Shown: positions 60,517-64,000 of the stretch, piece by piece | How the letters are laid out: every line of letters starts with the position of its first letter | Numbering within the stretch: position 1 is the stretch's first letter | Origin: Paraburkholderia lycopersici | GTDB lineage: Bacteria > Pseudomonadota > Gammaproteobacteria > Burkholderiales > Burkholderiaceae | Length of the DNA: 64,000 nt | NCBI RefSeq assembly: GCF_900096975.1 | Contig: NZ_FMYQ01000008.1 | Span: 160,987-224,986 of the forward strand | Direction of reading: 5' to 3' | Notes under the pieces: generated by a model | Database searches by the model: none | What the model saw: the letters and a program-made list of their open reading frames with translations, nothing else | Told to the model about the DNA's origin: nothing | Made by a program: the position numbers and the translations under genes

Positions 60517-61194
60517 ATGAAGCTGCTGCTGATCGAAGACAATCCGACGCTTGCGCACTGGCTCGTCAAGACGCTGGAGGAGCAGGCGTTCGCCTTCGAC
60601 GCCGTGCAGGACGGCGAGGCTGCCGATCAATTGCTGCAATCCAGTCGCTACGACGTCGTGCTGCTCGACCTCAATCTGCCGAAGCTCTCGGGCAAGAACG
60701 TGCTGCGGCGGCTGCGCCAGCGCGGCGACGCGACGCCCGTGATGGTGCTGACCGCGAGCGGCTCAATCGACGAAAAGGTGGAACTGCTCGGTGTGGGCGC
60801 CGACGACTATCTCGTCAAGCCGTTCGAGGTGCGCGAACTCGTGGCGCGCATCAAGGTGCTGATCCGCCGGCAGACGCCCGCGCGCGCCAATGAAATCGGC
60901 TGCGGGGATCTCGTCTTTGATATCAACACGCGCCAGTTCGCGTTGAAGGGCGCGCCGTTGAACGTCACGCCGCGCGAGCGCACGGTGCTCGAAACGCTCA
61001 TTCTGCGGCCAGGTCAGACGGTTTCGAAGGCCGCGCTCGCCGACGCGATCTTCACGCTCGCTGACGAGCCCAGCGAGGACGCCATCGAGATCTACGTCTC
61101 GCGGCTGCGCAAGAAGCTCGAAGGCAGCTCGGCCGTGATCGTCACGTTGCGCGGGCTCGGCTATCTGCTGCGCAGGAAGGAAGAAGCGCTATGA
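60517..61194 (+). CDS. OmpR-family response regulator (TctD/QseB-like)
   Basis: The 225-residue protein has a receiver domain with the phosphorylated Asp in VVLLDLNLP (about residue 51), the acidic pair EDN near the start and Lys in LVKPFEVREL. It also has a C-terminal OmpR-type winged helix (TPRERTVLETLILRPGQTVSK, then IEIYVSRLRKKLEG). It belongs with the sensor kinase 18 bases downstream. The two are divergent from a NitT/TauT-type transporter, which may be the target. Start 60517 (MKLLLIEDN) is preferred to an upstream in-frame ATG that adds nine residues. Confidence 0.92.
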   Translation: MKLLLIEDNPTLAHWLVKTLEEQAFAFDAVQDGEAADQLLQSSRYDVVLLDLNLPKLSGKNVLRRLRQRGDATPVMVLTASGSIDEKVELLGVGADDYLVKPFEVRELVARIKVLIRRQTPARANEIGCGDLVFDINTRQFALKGAPLNVTPRERTVLETLILRPGQTVSKAALADAIFTLADEPSEDAIEIYVSRLRKKLEGSSAVIVTLRGLGYLLRRKEEAL

Positions 61195-61212
61195 CGACGA
61201 ACGCGTGCCGCC

Positions 61213-62619
61213 ATGACGGCTAGCCTGCGCATCCGGCTGCTGTGGTGGATGCTCGTGCCGCTCGCGCTCTACGTGAGCTTCACGGCGACCTCCGAGTATC
61301 GCGCCGCGCGCCATACCGCCGATCTCGTGCAGGACGGCCGGCTGCTTTCGTCCGCGCGCATGATCGCCGGTTCCGTGCAATGGGCCGATGGCGCGTTGCG
61401 CGCCGACGTGCCGCCGGCGGCGCTGGAGCTCTTCGCTTCGCCGCAGCAGGATCAGGTGTTCTACAACGTGCGCGTGGAGGGCGGCTCGCTGCTGGCGGGC
61501 ATGCCCGATTTTCCGCACGCGGCCTCGGCTCCCGCCGTCGATTCGCCCGTGTGGTACGACGCGGCGCTGCGCGGCCAGGCCGTGCGCGCGGTGAGCGTGG
61601 CGCGGTCCATGTACGACAACGGCCGCGTGTCGCGGGTGCGCGTCTCGGTCGGCAAGACCGCGCGCTCGCGCGACGCGATGGTTCAGGCGTTATGGCGTCC
61701 TCAGCTTTATCGCCAGATCGGCATGGTCATGCTGGCCGTGGCGCTTGCCTGCATCGGCCTCACGTTCGAACTGCGTCCGCTCATGAAGCTAAAGAACGAT
61801 GTTGCCGATCGCGATCCTTCGCATCTCGAACCAATCCGCGCCGAAGGACTGCACGCCGAACTGCGGCCCGTCGTGGACGCGATCAACCAGTGCATTGCGC
61901 GCCTTTCGGCGCAGACGGCGGCGCAGCGCCGCTTCATCGCCGACGCCGCGCACCAGTTGCGCACGCCGCTCACGCTGCTCGGCACGCAGTTGCAGTACGC
62001 ACGCCAGCAAAAGGCCGTGGATACTGCGCTCGACGAAGTACTGGCGGCCATGCATGTGAGCAACCGCTCGATGGTCTCGCTCACGAACCAGTTGTTGCTG
62101 CTCGCGCAGGCCGAAGCGCTCGATCCGGCGCGAGTGCCGGCCGCGCCCGTCGACATGGCGCAGCTCGCGCGCGAAGTCGCCGAGGCGCTTGCGCTGCTCG
62201 CGCAGTCGCGCGGCATCGATCTCGGCGCGGAGCTGGCTGGCGAGGCGATCGTGGCGGGGCATCGCGAGCTGCTGCGCGCGATGGTCAGCAATCTCGTGGA
62301 CAACGCGCTGCGCTATACGCCCGCAGGCGGGCACGTGACGGTGTCGGTGCGGGCGAGCGAGGAGACTGTCACGCTCGAAGTGCTCGACGACGGCCGCGGC
62401 ATTCCCGCGGAAACGCGCGCGCGCGTATTCGAGCCGTTTTTCCGCGCTGCCGCCGATACGGAGGGCACGGGTCTGGGCCTTGCGATCGTGCGCGAGATCG
62501 CGCAGTCGCATCGCGGCGAGGTGCGCCTGAGTCCGGGTGCGGACGGGCGAGGCGTGCGCGCATGCGTGGTGCTCGCGCGCTGGCACCCGGCCCTTGCCGA
62601 CGCGGCTCGGCAGACGTGA
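61213..62619 (+). CDS. Sensor histidine kinase (TctE-like)
   Basis: The 468-residue membrane protein has an N-terminal helix (about residues 8-25), a periplasmic sensor loop to about 165, and a second helix (QIGMVMLAVALACIGL near 167-185). The phospho-acceptor His follows in IADAAHQLRTPLTLLGTQL (about residue 245), then the ATPase domain with the N box NLVDNALRYTPAGG, G1 DDGRGIPAE and G2 GTGLGLAIV. It is the partner of the regulator just upstream. Kinases of this group sense tricarboxylates or other organic acids, but the ligand here is unknown. Confidence 0.92.
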   Translation: MTASLRIRLLWWMLVPLALYVSFTATSEYRAARHTADLVQDGRLLSSARMIAGSVQWADGALRADVPPAALELFASPQQDQVFYNVRVEGGSLLAGMPDFPHAASAPAVDSPVWYDAALRGQAVRAVSVARSMYDNGRVSRVRVSVGKTARSRDAMVQALWRPQLYRQIGMVMLAVALACIGLTFELRPLMKLKNDVADRDPSHLEPIRAEGLHAELRPVVDAINQCIARLSAQTAAQRRFIADAAHQLRTPLTLLGTQLQYARQQKAVDTALDEVLAAMHVSNRSMVSLTNQLLLLAQAEALDPARVPAAPVDMAQLAREVAEALALLAQSRGIDLGAELAGEAIVAGHRELLRAMVSNLVDNALRYTPAGGHVTVSVRASEETVTLEVLDDGRGIPAETRARVFEPFFRAAADTEGTGLGLAIVREIAQSHRGEVRLSPGADGRGVRACVVLARWHPALADAARQT

Positions 62620-62775
62620 GCGCGACGTTCGACGTCATGTCGGGCAGGCGCGCGCCGTCCGCGCGCGGACGCGCTTTAAGGGGCGGTACAATGTGGGCCG
62701 CCGCCAGCCGCACGGCCGCGCCGCGCCATGCGGCCAGCGCGTCGGCGACCTCCCGCTCATCACAAGATCGAGACC

Positions 62776-63489
62776 ATGCAAAAGAAGACGGTCCGCAGCG
62801 CCTCGTTGCCCGCCTATGAACAGATCAAGCGTCACGTGCTCGCGCAGATCGAAAGCGGTGCTTTGCGGCCCGGCGACGTGGTGCCCTCCGAAACAGAACT
62901 GGTAAAAGAGTTCGGCGTCGCGCGCATGACGGTTTCGCGCGCGCTGCGCGAACTGATGGCCGAAGGCGTGTTGAACCGCGTGCGCGGCTCGGGCACCTAC
63001 GTGGCGCCGCGCCAGTACGAATCGACGGTGCTGCAGATCCGCAATATCGCCGACGAAATCGCGGCGCGCGGTCATCGACATTCGGCGCGCGTGCTGGCGC
63101 TGGAGTCGAGCGACGATCCGAACGCGATTGCGGCGCTGGAACTCGACGCGGGGCCCGTTTTTCACTCGCGCATCGTGCACAGCGAAGAGGGCGAGCCGAT
63201 CCAGTACGAAGACCGCTACGTGAACCCCGAGGTGTTCCCCGACTACCTGTCCCAGGATTTCACCGTCGAAACGCCGAACCACTATATGGTGCGTCTTGCG
63301 CCGATCCAGCGCGCGGAGTTTCGCATCTACGCGCAGAAACCCGACGCGCGCGTGCGGCAATATCTGGCGATGGAGATCGGCGAGCCGTGCCTGCTGTTGC
63401 TGCGGCGCACATGGGTCGGGCCTCATGTGGCTACCTCGGTGCGCCTGTGGCATCCGGCCTCCCGCTTCCATCTGGCGGGCACCGTTTGA
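62776..63489 (+). CDS. hutC: GntR/HutC-family repressor of histidine utilization
   Basis: HutC represses the hut genes until urocanate binds. The 237-residue protein has a GntR winged helix (PAYEQIKRHVLAQIESGALRPGDVVPSETELVKEFGVARMTVSRALREL in parts, about residues 11-60) and a UTRA ligand domain. The closing block LRRTWVGPHVATSVRLWHPASRFHLAGTV (in parts) is typical of HutC. The start of hutU lies 377 bases downstream with a palindromic operator between. ATG 62776 is preceded by a CGAGA site. Confidence 0.9.
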   Translation: MQKKTVRSASLPAYEQIKRHVLAQIESGALRPGDVVPSETELVKEFGVARMTVSRALRELMAEGVLNRVRGSGTYVAPRQYESTVLQIRNIADEIAARGHRHSARVLALESSDDPNAIAALELDAGPVFHSRIVHSEEGEPIQYEDRYVNPEVFPDYLSQDFTVETPNHYMVRLAPIQRAEFRIYAQKPDARVRQYLAMEIGEPCLLLLRRTWVGPHVATSVRLWHPASRFHLAGTV

Positions 63490-63737
63490 GGCGGCAAAAG
63501 CCGCTCGTTTGACTCGTTCCATCCGTTCCTCCCTCCCGGCTTTCCCTCCCTCCTGCCCCGCTTTTCCGCCGAGCGGGGCTGCCCGCCGCGTCGCTTCGAC
63601 TCCTGTCGCCGCGATTCGTTTGCTGCCATCTTGTCTAGCCAATGAAGCGGCGCGCCGCTCGGGGTTCCGTATGTCCGGCGCCGAGAATTCTATCGAAATA
63701 TCCAGGGTAACTACTTACCGTGGTTTTATTGAAACGA

Positions 63738-63751
63738 GTTGTATATACAAC
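63738..63751. promoter_or_regulatory. Palindromic HutC-type operator
   Basis: GTTGTATATACAAC is a perfect 14-bp palindrome with the TGTAT-ATACA core expected for HutC. It lies about 115 bases before the hutU start, with TTGAAA (63729-63734) next to it. HutC probably represses the hut operon from here. Nothing else is clear in this gap. Confidence 0.7.
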
Positions 63752-63866
63752 TTTGTGGCGTTAGACTTAGCCCACCTTGCAGCGCTCCTTGCCTCCCGGT
63801 ACGTCGAGGCGACATGCAAACGCGAGCGCCGCCCTTCAGCTTGCTACCTGGACTCGAACGAACGCC

Positions 63867-64000
63867 ATGAACCATCCGAACTTCACCGATCCCCGCCTCG
63901 ACCCAACCCGCACGATCCGCGCGCCGCGCGGCGCGGAGAAGGTCTGCAAGACCTGGCTTGCCGAAGCCGCCTACCGCATGATCCAGAATAATCTGGACCC
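63867..64000 (+). CDS. hutU: Urocanate hydratase, N-terminal fragment (cut by window end)
   Basis: The frame begins at ATG 63867 with [21 protein letters not shown], followed by [18 protein letters not shown], the well-conserved start of urocanate hydratase, which converts urocanate to imidazolone propionate in histidine breakdown. About 44 codons are visible before the window ends, so the catalytic Cys and NAD site lie outside. No strong ribosome site is visible before the ATG. It follows hutC and the HutC-type palindrome, so it is the first structural hut gene here. Confidence 0.88.
   Translation, partial: MNHPNFTDPRLDPTRTIRAPRGAEKVCKTWLAEAAYRMIQNNLD

Noticed and set aside
1..64000. CRISPR arrays, prophage genes, complete insertion sequences
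   Set aside because: No regularly spaced repeats, no integrase, transposase or phage structural genes were found on either strand.

Overview
The window is GC-rich chromosomal DNA from a Burkholderiaceae bacterium, most like Paraburkholderia, Caballeronia or Burkholderia. This follows from the family-typical OmpC-like porin, the short H-NS-family protein, an oversized tandem UvrA, the many LysR regulators, a protocatechuate branch, an MmsAB pair, hut genes and the dense accessory metabolism. No species can be named from sequence alone. I see no rRNA, tRNA, CRISPR array, complete insertion sequence or prophage.

Layout. 1-7.3 kb: the 3' part of a double-length UvrA-family gene, a promoter-to-terminator segment that looks like a small RNA, a short H-NS-like gene, a possible 30-residue membrane peptide, and an NnrU-family membrane protein. 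7.4-11.2 kb: protocatechuate dioxygenase pcaHG with divergent pcaQ, an XRE-cupin regulator, and a small gene with its own AT-rich promoter. 11.2-14.9 kb: a YdjM-like membrane protein, a lipoprotein, a porin, and a region upstream of the porin carrying one good and one weaker small-RNA candidate. 15.5-18.9 kb: a tightly coupled four-gene operon (CDP-alcohol phosphotransferase, 2OG-Fe(II) oxygenase, UPF0104/HpnL-like membrane protein, nucleotidyltransferase), the best candidate here for an undescribed system, probably making and moving a modified polar lipid. 19-22.3 kb: a DHA2-type exporter and a periplasmic gamma-glutamyltransferase. 22.6-26.2 kb: a flavin monooxygenase with a DUF2783 partner, flanked by two LuxR-type regulators.

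26.4-37.9 kb: a DedA-rhodanese fusion, a broken MFS gene, an aldo/keto reductase, a small RHH-like protein, a beta-carbonic anhydrase, a sulfonate/taurine-type ABC operon with two different permeases, an MFS gene divergent from a LysR gene, and a BON-domain protein. 38-46.8 kb: LysR divergent from mmsA-mmsB, a squalene/phytoene-synthase-like gene, and LysR divergent from an M20 amidohydrolase followed by an MHS transporter.

47.4-53.7 kb: a complete RND efflux operon whose adaptor lipoprotein carries an extra C-terminal OmpA-like peptidoglycan-binding domain. 53.8-64 kb: small hypothetical genes, a short-chain fatty acid transporter, a 1-Cys peroxiredoxin, a NitT/TauT-type ABC operon divergent from a TctDE-like two-component system, and the start of the hut region (hutC, a palindromic operator, and the first codons of hutU, cut by the window end).
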